Part shown: positions 8,001 through 17,684 of the stretch, one piece after another | Position numbering within the stretch: the stretch's first letter is position 1 | How the letters are laid out: the number at the start of each line of letters is the position of its first letter | Origin: Streptomyces sp. SID13726 | GTDB lineage: Bacteria; Actinomycetota; Actinomycetes; Streptomycetales; Streptomycetaceae | Assembly: GCF_010548375.1 (NCBI RefSeq) | Contig: NZ_JAAGLY010000002.1 | Span: 310,001-374,000, forward strand | Direction of reading: 5' to 3' | Length of the DNA stretch: 64,000 bases | Position numbers and translations under genes: made by a program | The notes under the pieces: generated by a model | The model's input: only the letters and a program-made list of their open reading frames with translations | Told to the model about the DNA's origin: nothing | The model's database searches: none

Positions 8001-8952
8001 GGGGACCCGGCTCAGCGGTGCGGAGGCCAACTTACGGGCCGTGTTCGGCGCCGACGACGGCTGCGTCCTGACCGACGATCCGGGGCTAGCCGCATGGCTG
8101 GCGGAGCACGGACTGCGGGCGGCCACCTTCGACGGGGTGCTCTCCGGGCGGGAGGCCCCACCGGCGCGCGCCGTCGCCGTTCCCCTGGACTACGGACGTC
8201 TTCCGTCCCGGCTGGAACTGCGGGACATCCTCTCCGCCAGCAGCGTACTGTGGATTTCCCTGGCGTCCTTCTCCGGCGATCCCGAGATCGCGCGGTACGC
8301 CATCGAGAAATTCTCGGAGATAGATCTCAACAGCGCGGTGGCGACGAATCGACGGATCATCACGCAGCTTTTGCTGAGCCATGGTGACATCGGATTCTCC
8401 GGCCCCGGAACCGATTTGTCCCTGCGCCTCCCCGAAGTGCTCCAGCTCTCCAGCCGTACCCGCGCCGCACTCCTACCCGACGAGCACTCCACCATCGGAA
8501 ACTATTTCGAGGTGGCCATGTCGCCGACGGATCTGGCGGGCCGTATCGACTCAGAACTCTCGGTCTCCGGAACCCTGCGCATAGATTCCGTGCTGGTCGC
8601 CAGGCACCGGGAACTCCAGGGCGCCCGGGCGGATCGCTTCGAAGCCGCCGGGGAAATCGCCGCGAGCATGCGGAACGCGTGTCCTCTGTACGTCACGATC
8701 GAGGACAACCGCTTCGTCGACGGCTTCGGGCCCTGGGCCGACGGCATCGACGCCACCAGCGGCCCCGAGTACCGGGCCGCGGTGACGGAGATCGCCATCG
8801 GTACGGGCCTCCTCGACCCGGCCCAGGTCGACTGGAGCCTCAACTGTCTGCTCAACGAAGGCGCCGCCGGCATTCACCTCGGTGTCGGCAACGGCCTGAA
8901 CGGCATGCACTTCGACTTCATCTCCACGGAGGCCCGCCTTGTCACCCGCTGA
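7993..8952 (+). CDS. M29-aminopeptidase-like protein of the RiPP operon
   Basis: A 319-aa protein with a strong GGAGG site (7981-7985) before the ATG. I recognise no named family, but the C-terminal third matches the metal-site pattern of M29 (AmpT-like) metallopeptidases and NicX-like enzymes: Glu173 in NYFEVAMSP, Glu266 in VTEIAIG, His295 in AGIHLGVG and His306/Asp308 in GMHFDFI. The N-terminal region (GCVLTDDPGLAAWL, PSRLELRDIL) is unlike M29. If the site is intact it could trim the leader or process the modified peptide; it could instead be a degenerate scaffold. The stop overlaps the PqqD-like start, so the genes are coupled. Confidence 0.6.
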   Translation: MPEGTRLSGAEANLRAVFGADDGCVLTDDPGLAAWLAEHGLRAATFDGVLSGREAPPARAVAVPLDYGRLPSRLELRDILSASSVLWISLASFSGDPEIARYAIEKFSEIDLNSAVATNRRIITQLLLSHGDIGFSGPGTDLSLRLPEVLQLSSRTRAALLPDEHSTIGNYFEVAMSPTDLAGRIDSELSVSGTLRIDSVLVARHRELQGARADRFEAAGEIAASMRNACPLYVTIEDNRFVDGFGPWADGIDATSGPEYRAAVTEIAIGTGLLDPAQVDWSLNCLLNEGAAGIHLGVGNGLNGMHFDFISTEARLVTR

Positions 8953-9241
8953 CACCCGACTGTGCCTGGTGGACTCCCTCCATCTCCAGGTCGAAGCCGA
9001 CGGCACCGCGCGCGTCGTGGACGACCGGACCTTCACGGCCGCGCAGGTCAACCAGTCCGCGCGCATCCTCCTGGAGGCCCTCCGCGAGCCCCGCACCCGA
9101 GGGGACCTGGAGTCCGTCCTCGCGCAGGCCGCCGGCTGCTCACTCACGGAGACGGTGACGCCGGTGGCACGCCTGGTGGAGGAACTCACAGCGTACGGAT
9201 GGATCGAGATCGCGGACGGGAACGGAAGGGTCACGCGATGA
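8939..9241 (+). CDS. PqqD-like RiPP recognition protein
   Basis: A 100-aa protein from a TTG start at 8939, chosen because GGAGG sits six bases before it; the start overlaps the end of the previous gene. The sequence follows the PqqD/RRE pattern: VDSLHLQVEADGTARVVDDRTF (beta strands), then LNQSARxIL-like helix (VNQSARILLEAL), then RTRGDLESVLAQ and a terminal LVEELTAYGWIEI. PqqD-type domains bind the leader of a RiPP precursor and present it to the radical SAM enzyme, here encoded by the next gene with a 4-base overlap (ATGA at 9238-9241). Confidence 0.85.
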   Translation: MSPADTRLCLVDSLHLQVEADGTARVVDDRTFTAAQVNQSARILLEALREPRTRGDLESVLAQAAGCSLTETVTPVARLVEELTAYGWIEIADGNGRVTR

Positions 9242-11214
9242 CCCCCCACACCTTCGTTCCGCTGACATCGGCACCGTCCCCCGCCCCGGAGGCGACGGCC
9301 GGCCAACGCGCGGCGTGCACGGTGGCACTGGTCAACATGCCCTTCGTCTCCATCTACCAGCCGTCGCTCCAACTCGGTCTGCTCAAGTCCCTGGCCACCG
9401 ACGCCGGTTTCCGGGCCGAGGACTTCTACTTCAACCTCGAGTTCTCCCAACTGATGGGAAGCCGCGCCTACGAGCAGATGGCGCACCATCGCGGACGGCT
9501 GTTCGGTGACTGGCTCTTCTCCGTCGCGGCGTTCGGCGACGAGGCACCGGATCCGCGGGGCCTGATGCTGGACCACTTCGCCGAGGAGACCGACGCGCTG
9601 CTGGCCGATCTGAAGCTGACGCGCGATCAGCTCATCGGCATCAGGAACGACGGTGTCCCCCACTTCATCGACTCCCTGCTGGAGAAGACCGACTGGAGCC
9701 GGTTCCGCATCGTCGGCTTCACGTCGACCTTCCAGCAGAACGCGGCCTCCTTCGCCCTCGCGAGGCGCATCAAGAAGCGCTTCCCCGCGACGCTGATCAT
9801 ATTCGGCGGCGCGAACTTCGAGGGCGACATGGGGAAGGAGCTGATGTCCCACCTGGATTTCATGGACTACGCATTCGACGGGGAATCCGACGAATCCTTT
9901 CCGGAGTTCCTCGAAGTGGTGGCCGCGGGCGGCGATCCCACGGCGGTGCCGGGAGTTCTGGCGCGTGAACGCATCGCCTCGAACCAACCGGAACCCGCGG
10001 ATAGCAGACCTCCGTTCAATCACCTGGACCGCCTGCCCGTTCCCGACTTCGCAGAATACTTCGATCGCGCCCTGGACCTGGGGGTGATATCGGAAGAATC
10101 GCGTCGCCTCGTCTCCCTTCCGTTCGAAAGCTCTCGCGGATGCTGGTGGGGCCAGAAACACCACTGCACGTTCTGCGGCCTGAACGGATCGACCATGGGC
10201 TTCCGGTCCAAGTCGTCGTCCCGCGTGCGACAGGAACTCGCGGAACTGGCAAAGGCGTACGGAAGTCTGCGCTTCGAGGCCGTCGACAACATCCTCGACA
10301 TGAAGTATTTCAGCGACCTCCTCCCCGAACTCCAGGAGGAGGGCTTCAACTACCAGTTCTTCTACGAGGTCAAATCGAATCTGACACGGGAGAGAATCAA
10401 GGCCCTCAGCGAGAGCGGCATCGTGCATGTACAGCCGGGCATCGAGTCCCTGGACAGCAGGGTGCTCAAGCTGATGCGAAAGGGAATCACCGGACTCCAG
10501 AACGTCAACATGCTCCGGTGGGGCATGCACTACGGAATCGACATCGCCTGGAACATCATCTGGGGCTTCCCGGGCGAAGAAACAGCCTTCTACGACGACC
10601 AGCTCGAAACGATCCGCAGGCTCCGCCATCTCCAGCCACCGACCAGTACCAGCCGTATCTGGATGGAGAGATACAGTCCGCTCTTTTCGGACAGGGATTC
10701 CTTCGCCGCCGAATACATCAACCCCGAGGCGAGTTACGCGTACGTGTATCCCGCTCGGATGGACCTGGCCCGGATCGCCTACTTCTTCGACTACGAGATG
10801 ACGGACGCACTGCCGGACGCCGCCTATCAGCCCATCCGCGACGAGGTCCGGGAGTGGCAGAAGTCCTGGAGGACGAGTGCGAAACCGACGCTTCTCTTCT
10901 GGGCGTCGCCTGGGCAGATCTACATCGACGACTTCCGGGACCCGGCGGACAGGAAGTCGTACAGGTTCCAGGACGACTCGGCCGCGCTCTACCGAGCATG
11001 CAGCGACCGTCCGACCAACGCCCGGCAGCTCAAGAAGACACTCGCCCTGGAACAGTCCGTGGAACAGATCGAGGAGATCCTCTTCGCGTTCGAGCGGCAG
11101 GACCTCATGCTGCACGAGGACGGCTCCTTCCTCAGCCTCGCCCTCCCTGCGAAGCCACGGCCTCCGACCCTGGTGACCCCGAAGCAGTGGCCGGCGCTCG
11201 GACTGGACGCGTAG
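9238..11214 (+). CDS. B12-type radical SAM RiPP maturase (putative C-methyltransferase)
   Basis: A 658-aa enzyme. Residues about 25-245 form a cobalamin-binding-like Rossmann region (RIVGFTSTFQQNAASFALARRIKKR, TLIIFGGANFEGDMG). The radical SAM core follows, with three cluster cysteines Cys302, Cys310 and Cys313 (C-x7-C-x2-C in SRGCWWGQKHHCTFCGLNG). That spacing differs from the canonical C-x3-C-x2-C and is, as I recall, characteristic of the RiPP maturation radical SAM C-methyltransferase family. Conserved downstream blocks are VQPGIESLDSRVLKLMRKG and WNIIWGFPGE. It probably methylates unactivated carbons of the precursor core. It is the last gene of the operon; no transporter or protease gene follows. 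Confidence 0.88.
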   Translation: MTPHTFVPLTSAPSPAPEATAGQRAACTVALVNMPFVSIYQPSLQLGLLKSLATDAGFRAEDFYFNLEFSQLMGSRAYEQMAHHRGRLFGDWLFSVAAFGDEAPDPRGLMLDHFAEETDALLADLKLTRDQLIGIRNDGVPHFIDSLLEKTDWSRFRIVGFTSTFQQNAASFALARRIKKRFPATLIIFGGANFEGDMGKELMSHLDFMDYAFDGESDESFPEFLEVVAAGGDPTAVPGVLARERIASNQPEPADSRPPFNHLDRLPVPDFAEYFDRALDLGVISEESRRLVSLPFESSRGCWWGQKHHCTFCGLNGSTMGFRSKSSSRVRQELAELAKAYGSLRFEAVDNILDMKYFSDLLPELQEEGFNYQFFYEVKSNLTRERIKALSESGIVHVQPGIESLDSRVLKLMRKGITGLQNVNMLRWGMHYGIDIAWNIIWGFPGEETAFYDDQLETIRRLRHLQPPTSTSRIWMERYSPLFSDRDSFAAEYINPEASYAYVYPARMDLARIAYFFDYEMTDALPDAAYQPIRDEVREWQKSWRTSAKPTLLFWASPGQIYIDDFRDPADRKSYRFQDDSAALYRACSDRPTNARQLKKTLALEQSVEQIEEILFAFERQDLMLHEDGSFLSLALPAKPRPPTLVTPKQWPALGLDA

Positions 11215-11312
11215 GGGCCCCAGCCCGGCTTCGGCGAGACGGCCGTCCCGCGGTCGGAGTCGGCTCGGCGGGTTCCACCTTGTCATCACCCGCACCGGCG
11301 CACACCGATGAG

Positions 11313-11885
11313 TCACCGGCGTTCGGGGGCCTCCTGGAGCGCGGACGACATGCGGGCGACGAGACCCCAGCCCTCCGGCGGGGTGCCGGGCAGGGGGCGT
11401 CCGGCGGAGGCGAGTCGACCGAGTACCGCTTCCGCCGAGCGGTCCGCGCGGGCCGGCAGGGCCGGCAGACCGGTGCCCGTGAGTTCGCCGTCACGCTTGA
11501 CGAAGCGGCCGGCGACCAGGACGTGGCGGACGTCGGCGGGAACGGTCTGGAAGGCGAGGGTCCCGGCCGGGTCGAGGTGCGGGTGCTGGGAGAGGCCCGG
11601 CCCTCCGGTGACGATGATGTCGGCCTGTTTGCCGGGGGTGAGGCTGCCGATGCGGTGGGCGAGTCCTGTCGCCTCGGCCGCGTTGACGGTGGTCCAGGCC
11701 AATGCCTCCTGTGCGGTGACGGTCACCGCGGTGGGGTCGCCGCCCGCGAGGTTGAGCGACTCGGTGTCGGCCCACCGCTGGAAGGCCAGGCCCATCCGGG
11801 TCTGCGTGAACAGGTCGCCCGTGCCCAGGGAGACGATGTCGCAGGACAGGGTCGGCTTGATGCCGTGGCGCCGGGCCGCGGCAGC
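11313..11885 (-). pseudogene. Amidohydrolase, C-terminal fragment
   Basis: The minus strand encodes the last ~190 residues of a cytosine-deaminase-like amidohydrolase. It begins abruptly at HGIKPTLSCDIV, then TQEALAWTTVNAAEATGLAHRIGSLTPGKQADIIV and VRHVLVAGRFVKRDG, the usual C-terminal blocks. The metal-binding N-terminal HxH region and barrel are missing. At about 11885 the reading runs directly into a gene of opposite direction, so the 5' two-thirds was lost in a rearrangement. The remnant cannot be active. Confidence 0.8.
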
Positions 11886-11887
11886 GG

Positions 11888-14204
11888 CGAGGTAGTCACG
11901 GCCGGCTCGGGGGACGACGCGCTCGCGGCGGTGCCCGGCCTGGACACCTTCGTCACGGCGAACCTGGCTGTCCTGCGTACCGAGTTCGGCCGCTTCGGAC
12001 GCCAGATCTCCGGCTACTCCCTGGAGCACCTGCTCCCGGAGAACGGCCGCAACCTCGCCGCCGCCCTCACCGGCACCGAGGGCAGTTGCGGCGTCCTCCT
12101 CGAAGCCACGGTGAGGCTCGTCCCCCGTGCTCCCGCTCCCGCTCTGGCCGTCCTCGGGTACGACGACATGGCGACCGCGGCCGACGACGTACCGAACCTG
12201 CTCCCCTTCCGGCTGCTCGCCCTGGAGGGCCTGGACGCCCAACTCGTCGACGTCGTACGCCGGGCGCACGGCAGCGCCGGTGTCCCCACCCTGCCCACGG
12301 GCGGAGGATGGCTGATCGCCGAAGTCGGCGGCGCCGACTCGGAGGAAGCCGTCGCGGCGGCGCGGAGACTCGTCGCCGCCTCCAGCTCGCCCGACGCCGT
12401 CGTGCTGCCCGCGGGCCCCGAGGCGACCAGGCTCTGGCAGATCCGCGCCGACGGTGCGGGACTGGCGGGACGCACCGCCGACGGCAAGCAGGCCTGGCCC
12501 GGCTGGGAGGACTCCGCCGTACCCCCGGAACGGCTCGGCGACTACCTGCGCGGGCTCGAAGCCCTGATGGCCGAGGAGAACCTCTCCGGTCTCGCCTACG
12601 GCCACTTCGGCGACGGGTGCGTCCACGTCCGCGTCGACTTCCCGCTCGACTCCGGGGGCGCGCCCATGCGCCGGTTCCTCGAACGCGCCGCCGCCCTGGC
12701 CGCCGAGCACGGTGGCTCCCTCTCCGGCGAGCACGGGGACGGACGGGCCCGCTCCGAGCTTCTGCCGACCATGTACAGCCCCGAAGCGCTGCGCGCCATG
12801 GAGGAGTTCAAGGCGCTGCTGGACCCCGCAGACCTCATGAACCCCGGAGTCGTCGTCCGGCCGGCCCCGCTGGACTCCGACCTCCGCCGCCCGCAGGCCC
12901 GCCCACTCCGCGCCACGGACGGCTTCGCCTTCGCGCACGACGGCGGAGATGTCACCGACGCCGTCCACCGGTGCGTCGGGGTGGGCAAGTGCCGGTCCGA
13001 CCTGCGCGGACAGGGCGGCTTCATGTGCCCCTCGTACACCGCGACAAGGGAAGAGAAGGACTCCACGCGAGGGCGCGCCCGGGCACTCCAGGAGATGCTC
13101 AACGGCGGTGTCGTCACGGGTGGTTGGAGATCTCCCGAACTCCACGACGCCCTCGACCTGTGCCTGAGCTGCAAGGCCTGCGCGAGCGACTGCCCGACCG
13201 GCATCGACATGGCCACGTTCAAGTCGGAGACCCTGCACCAGACGTACAAGGGCCGTCTACGGCCGCTCAGCCACTACACGCTCGGCCGGCTCCCGCGGTG
13301 GCTCAGGCTCGCCGCGCCGCTGGCCCCCCTCCTCAACCTCACCGGCCGCATCCCTCTCCTCCGCAGAGCCGTGACGGCGATGATGGGCGCCGACAGCCGT
13401 CGTTCGCTCCCGGCGTTGCCCCGCAGACCGTTCCGGTGGAGCGGGTCGGCGAGGACCGTCGCAGGGCGGACGGGCGGGCCCAAGGTCCTGCTCTGGGTCG
13501 ACTCCTTCTCCGACGCCATCGATCCGGACATCCCCCGGGACGCCCTCGAAGTCCTCGCCGCCGCGGGCTGCGACATCGAGATCGCCGCTCCCGGGGCCTG
13601 CTGCGGCCTGACCCTCGTCTCCACCGGGCAGCTGACCGCCGCCAAGGCCAAGCTCCGCAAGACCCTCGACCTGCTGCTTCCCCATGTCCGTAACGGAAGG
13701 ACGGTCGTCGGCATCGAGCCCAGCTGTACGGCCACCCTCCGCTCGGATCTCGTGGAACTCCTCCATGACGACCCTCGCGCCGCCGAACTCGCGGGCTCGG
13801 TCAGGACCGTCGCCGAGTTCATCGCGTCGATCGGCTGGGCACCCCCGCGTACGGCCGAGAGACTCCTCGTCCAGCCGCACTGCCACCACTACGCGGTCAT
13901 GGGTTACGACGCCGATCGGGCGCTCCTCGAAGCCATGGGCTGCGATGTCGAGACCTCGGCCGGATGCTGCGGCCTCGCCGGGAACTTCGGCATGGAGAAA
14001 GGCCACTACGACATCTCCGCGAAGATCGCCCAGGACGGCATCCTGGCCAAGGCCTCCGCGAGCCCCGACCGGCGGATCCTCGCCGACGGCTTCTCCTGCC
14101 GCACCCAGGTCCGCGACCTGGCCGGCCTCGACAGCCGCCACCTCGTCCAGGTCATCGCCGAAGCGCTCCGGAACTCGACGGCCACGGGGAGGGACGGGGC
14201 GTGA
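11888..14204 (+). pseudogene. FAD/4Fe-4S D-2-hydroxyglutarate dehydrogenase-like oxidoreductase, 5'-truncated
   Basis: About 770 codons of a YdiJ/GlpC-like fusion enzyme remain. Visible are the end of the FAD domain (RQISGYSLEHLLPENG, ALTGTEGSCGVL), the FAD-oxidase C-terminal domain (GLAYGHFGDGCVHVRVDFPL, GSLSGEHGDGRARSELLP), two Fe-S motifs (CVGVGKCRSDL...CPSY and CLSCKACASDCP) and two CCG domains (GACCGLTLVSTGQL; SAGCCGLAGNFGME). The N-terminal 200 or so residues, including the nucleotide-binding start of the FAD domain, are absent. The frame stays open to 14204, so decay is recent. Fusion at about 11886 to an opposing amidohydrolase fragment marks a deletion or inversion breakpoint. Confidence 0.82.
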
Positions 14205-14403
14205 TGCGAGGCGGTGCCCCGGGCTCCCGTTGTCGTCGCGCCGGCCGCGAACGTCCAACTCGTCACGACAGTGAGGCCCTTCCCTCGCCGCGGAACTCTC
14301 GCGGTCCGTACGGACGGTCATCAGCGTTCGGCGAGCGCAGAGTTGGCTGCCCGGAGCATGACAATATGGGAGCCCGCTCCGACAGGATTCCGGAGGTCGC
14401 GGG

Positions 14404-17400
14404 TTGCCGAGTGCTGCGAGTCGCAAGGAACCGCGCGGGGCGACGCGCCGTCCGGCCCTACCCCCGCAAGCCCCGCGCCCCGCCCCGGACTTCGTGGGTC
14501 GCGGTGCCGAACTCGCCGCAGTGCGTGCCGTCCTGGAGCGCGGACCGGCTTTCGTCGTGATCGAGGGTGAGCCCGGAATCGGCAAGTCGCGGCTCGTCCG
14601 GGAAGCCGTCGGCCCACCGGACGAACGTGGTGCGCTGATCGCCACCTGCCCGCCGCTGCCCGAGCCCTTCACCCTCGGCGCCGTCGTCGACGCCCTTCGC
14701 CGGATGTGCCCCACTCCCCCCTCAGGCCTCCAACTCTCGCCCCTGGCCGGGGTGTTACGGCCCCTGCTCCCCGACTGGGCGGACCAGCTGCCGCCGCCTC
14801 CGCAAGGGCTCCCGGACCCCCGGGCGACCCGGCACCGCCTCCTGAGCGCACTCACCGAAATGGTGGGGCGACTCGACGTCAGGGTCCTGGTCATCGAGGA
14901 CGTCCACTGGGCGGACCCGGCGACTCTGGAATGGCTCCTCACTCTCACCACCACCGGCAGCACCGACATGTCGGTCGTCGTCACCTTCCGCCCGGACGAG
15001 GTGGCGGCCGGCTCGCTCCTGTCCCGGCTGACCTCCCGGGTACCGGCGGACGTGTCGTTCGTACGCATGACGCTGGAGCCGCTGGACCTGGCCGCCACCC
15101 ACGCGTTGGTCGCCTCCATGTTCGACACCCCCGCCGTGTCGACGGAGTTCGTGTCCTTCCTGCACGAGCACACCGACGGGGTGCCGCTCGCCCTGGAGGA
15201 GTGCGTCCTGCTGCTGCGCGACCGCGAGGACGTGGTGCACCGCGACGGCACCTGGATAGGCCGGGTGCTCGCCGAGCTGAAGGTGCCCTCGACGCTGCGG
15301 GACTCGGTACTGGAACGGGTCGCGCGGCTCGACGGCGGCGCCCGCGGTGTTCTGGAGGCCGCCGCCGTCCTGGACGCCCCCTCCGACGAATCGCTGATCG
15401 CCGAGGTGGCGGGCCTCCCGCCCGACGACGTACTGAAGGGGCTCGCGGCGGCGCTCGGCTCGGGCCTGCTGCGCGAGTGGACGCCCGGGGCCTACGCCTA
15501 CCGGCACGCCCTGGACCGGCTCGCCGTCCACGAGTCGCTCCCCGCGCCGAACCGGCGCCGGCTGCACGCCAGGGCCGCGGTGAGCCTGCGCCCGCTGCGG
15601 CCGGAACCCATCGCCCGGCTCTTCCGGCACTGCCGTGAGGCCGGTGACGTCGAGGGCTGGTGCCGGTACGGGGAGGTCAGCGCCGACGTGGCCCTGGAGT
15701 CCGGCGACGACCGCGCCGCCGTGGTGACCCTGCTGAGCCTGCTCGGAGCCGAGTCGCTGCCGACCGAGGACCGGTCGCGGCTGGTGCGCAAGATGGGCGG
15801 TGCGGCCGTCTTCGGCGCACGGGACGTCAGCGATCTCGCGCGGGGCGTTCTGGACGCCGTACGGCATGTCCTGTCGTACGACGATCTGGCCCGGGCGCAC
15901 CGCGGCGAGATCCAGTTGCTGCTGGGCCGGCTGCTGCGGGACGTCGGGCAGGAGTCGGCCGCTTTCGACGAGATCGAGGCCGCCGTCGCCCATCTGCGGG
16001 ACCGGCCCGAGCTGGCCGGTCCCGCGATGTCCACCCTGGGCATGCCGCTGGTACCGCACTGGCCGGGTGCCCGGCACCGCGCCTGGCTCGCGCGCGCGGC
16101 GGCGCTCCTGCCGGAGATCGCGTCCCCTTCCGACCGGCTCAGGGTGACGACGAACTGCGCCTCGGCCCTGCTGCTGCTCGGCGAGGAGGAGGGCTGGCGG
16201 GCGGCCGACGAGATCCAGCGGACGACGGCCCCCGCCTCGGTGCCGGAGCACAGACTGCTCGCCCGGTTCCACTTCAACGTCGGCCAGATGTCCATCGCCT
16301 GGGGCCGCTACGACGAGGCCCGCTCACGGCTGACGGCGGCGGCCGCACTCGTGGCGGAGATCGGGTACGGACGGCTGACCGCGACGGTACGCGTCCCGTT
16401 CCTCTATCTGGACTTCTGCACGGGGAACTGGGCGGGCCTGGAGGAGACGGCCGCCGAGCTGGCGACCGACCGGAACGCCAATCCGTACGGCACCAGGCTG
16501 ATCCGGCAGATCCGCGCCGTGCTCGCCCTCGCCGCGAGCGACGGTGTCGAAGCGCGTCGGCGACTGCGGGAGATGGCCGACGAGTTCGCCGAGACGGGCC
16601 TGTGCGAGCCCGAGGCCGGTCTCTCGGCCGCCGCCCTCGCCCGGTCCTACGTGGCCGACGGCGACTGGGAGGCGGCCCTCGACGTCACTGGCCGGGTGGT
16701 CGAGTTGGCCGGGCACAAGGACGCGTGGCTGTGGGCGACCGATGCCCTCGGACCCCGCCTCGACGCCCTGTCCGGCGTCGGCCGGCCGGACCGTGCCGAG
16801 CAGTTGCTCGGCCGGTACGCGGACGGGACCGGCGGCCGGGACGCGCCGTCGGCCGTGGCCGCACTGTCCCTCGGCCGCGCGATCCTCGCCGAGGCCCGCG
16901 GCGAACTCGACCGAGCCGCGGGGGCATTCGCGACAGCTGCCTCGATGTGGGCCCGGCTGCCGCGCCCGTACGACGAGTTGCTCGCCCTGGAGCGGCAGGG
17001 CCGCTGTCTGCTGCGCCTCGGAAGACCCGATCCGGCACTCGCGCTCCTCGGTACCGCGCAGGAACGGCTGTGGACACTGGGCGCGCGCACCGACGCGGAC
17101 CGGGTGGCCCAACTCCTGCGTGAGCACGGCGTGGAGGTGTCCCGTCCCTGGCGCCGGGGCCCGCGCGGCTACGGCACCCGGCTCTCTCCCCGGGAGCGGC
17201 AGGTGGTGGCACTGGTCGCGCAGGGGATGACCAACCGGGCGGTGGCCGAGGCCCTGTTCGTGTCCCCGAAGACCGTCGCCACTCAACTCAGCTCGGCGAT
17301 GCGCAAGTTGCGGGTCTCGTCACGGACCGCCGTGGTCCGGGCCGCCGTCGAGACCGGCGTACTGGCCCTGGACACAGATGAGTTGGGGGCCAGCGGGGAA

Positions 17401-17418
17401 GCGGCACCGCGCGGTTAA
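14404..17418 (+). CDS. LuxR family regulator with ATPase domain (LAL type)
   Basis: A 1004-aa LAL regulator. The TTG start at 14404 has GGAGG seven bases upstream. After a Pro/Arg-rich N-terminus comes FVGRGAELAAVRAVLERG, then the Walker A GEPGIGKS (about residue 60) and Walker B VLVIEDVHWAD. A long TPR-like helical region fills the middle. The C-terminal LuxR HTH reads RLSPRERQVVALVAQGMTNRAVAEALF and VSPKTVATQLSSAMRKLRVSS. LAL proteins act as ATP-dependent activators of secondary metabolism or sugar utilisation. The nearest plausible targets are the secreted protease downstream and the RiPP operon; neither is proven. Confidence 0.9.
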   Translation: MPSAASRKEPRGATRRPALPPQAPRPAPDFVGRGAELAAVRAVLERGPAFVVIEGEPGIGKSRLVREAVGPPDERGALIATCPPLPEPFTLGAVVDALRRMCPTPPSGLQLSPLAGVLRPLLPDWADQLPPPPQGLPDPRATRHRLLSALTEMVGRLDVRVLVIEDVHWADPATLEWLLTLTTTGSTDMSVVVTFRPDEVAAGSLLSRLTSRVPADVSFVRMTLEPLDLAATHALVASMFDTPAVSTEFVSFLHEHTDGVPLALEECVLLLRDREDVVHRDGTWIGRVLAELKVPSTLRDSVLERVARLDGGARGVLEAAAVLDAPSDESLIAEVAGLPPDDVLKGLAAALGSGLLREWTPGAYAYRHALDRLAVHESLPAPNRRRLHARAAVSLRPLRPEPIARLFRHCREAGDVEGWCRYGEVSADVALESGDDRAAVVTLLSLLGAESLPTEDRSRLVRKMGGAAVFGARDVSDLARGVLDAVRHVLSYDDLARAHRGEIQLLLGRLLRDVGQESAAFDEIEAAVAHLRDRPELAGPAMSTLGMPLVPHWPGARHRAWLARAAALLPEIASPSDRLRVTTNCASALLLLGEEEGWRAADEIQRTTAPASVPEHRLLARFHFNVGQMSIAWGRYDEARSRLTAAAALVAEIGYGRLTATVRVPFLYLDFCTGNWAGLEETAAELATDRNANPYGTRLIRQIRAVLALAASDGVEARRRLREMADEFAETGLCEPEAGLSAAALARSYVADGDWEAALDVTGRVVELAGHKDAWLWATDALGPRLDALSGVGRPDRAEQLLGRYADGTGGRDAPSAVAALSLGRAILAEARGELDRAAGAFATAASMWARLPRPYDELLALERQGRCLLRLGRPDPALALLGTAQERLWTLGARTDADRVAQLLREHGVEVSRPWRRGPRGYGTRLSPRERQVVALVAQGMTNRAVAEALFVSPKTVATQLSSAMRKLRVSSRTAVVRAAVETGVLALDTDELGASGEAAPRG

Positions 17419-17468
17419 CTTTTCGGTCGGCTGACCGATCGCCGTGGGCAGGGTGACCCAGCACGCTG

Positions 17469-17630
17469 ATGTGCATGCGAGTCGACCCGCACGGACAGCC
17501 GCCCTGCCCCGCACGAGACGAGCAGGACGAGCAGGACGAAAGCGGTCCGCTCTGTCCGCCCGAGTCCCCCGTCGGCGAGGAGGAGCCCGCCGACGAGGTG
17601 CGGGAGGAAAGCCGGTTCGAACCCCTCTGA
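17469..17630 (+). CDS. Small acidic hypothetical protein (53 aa)
   Basis: I do not recognise this family. The ORF encodes 53 residues beginning MCMRVDPHGQPPC with a highly acidic second half (ARDEQDEQDESG; GEEEPADEVREE). Codon third positions are mostly G or C, as in the real genes around it. There is no strong Shine-Dalgarno site. It stands alone between the LAL gene and the protease gene on the same strand. Confidence 0.4.
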   Translation: MCMRVDPHGQPPCPARDEQDEQDESGPLCPPESPVGEEEPADEVREESRFEPL

Positions 17631-17684
17631 ACGGGCCTTCCTCCCCTCCGCCCCCACCTTCCGCGCCCGGAAAGGGAACTCTCC

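Noticed and set aside
10140..14204. Plus-strand open frame of 1354 codons from the middle of the radical SAM gene to the dehydrogenase stop
   Set aside because: Only the part after about 11888 is real dehydrogenase sequence. The first ~580 codons are a shadow of the radical SAM gene and the amidohydrolase remnant, so it is not a fusion protein.
17431..17444. Small inverted repeat CGGTC-ggct-GACCG after the LAL gene, considered as a terminator
   Set aside because: A 5-bp stem is too short to support a call.
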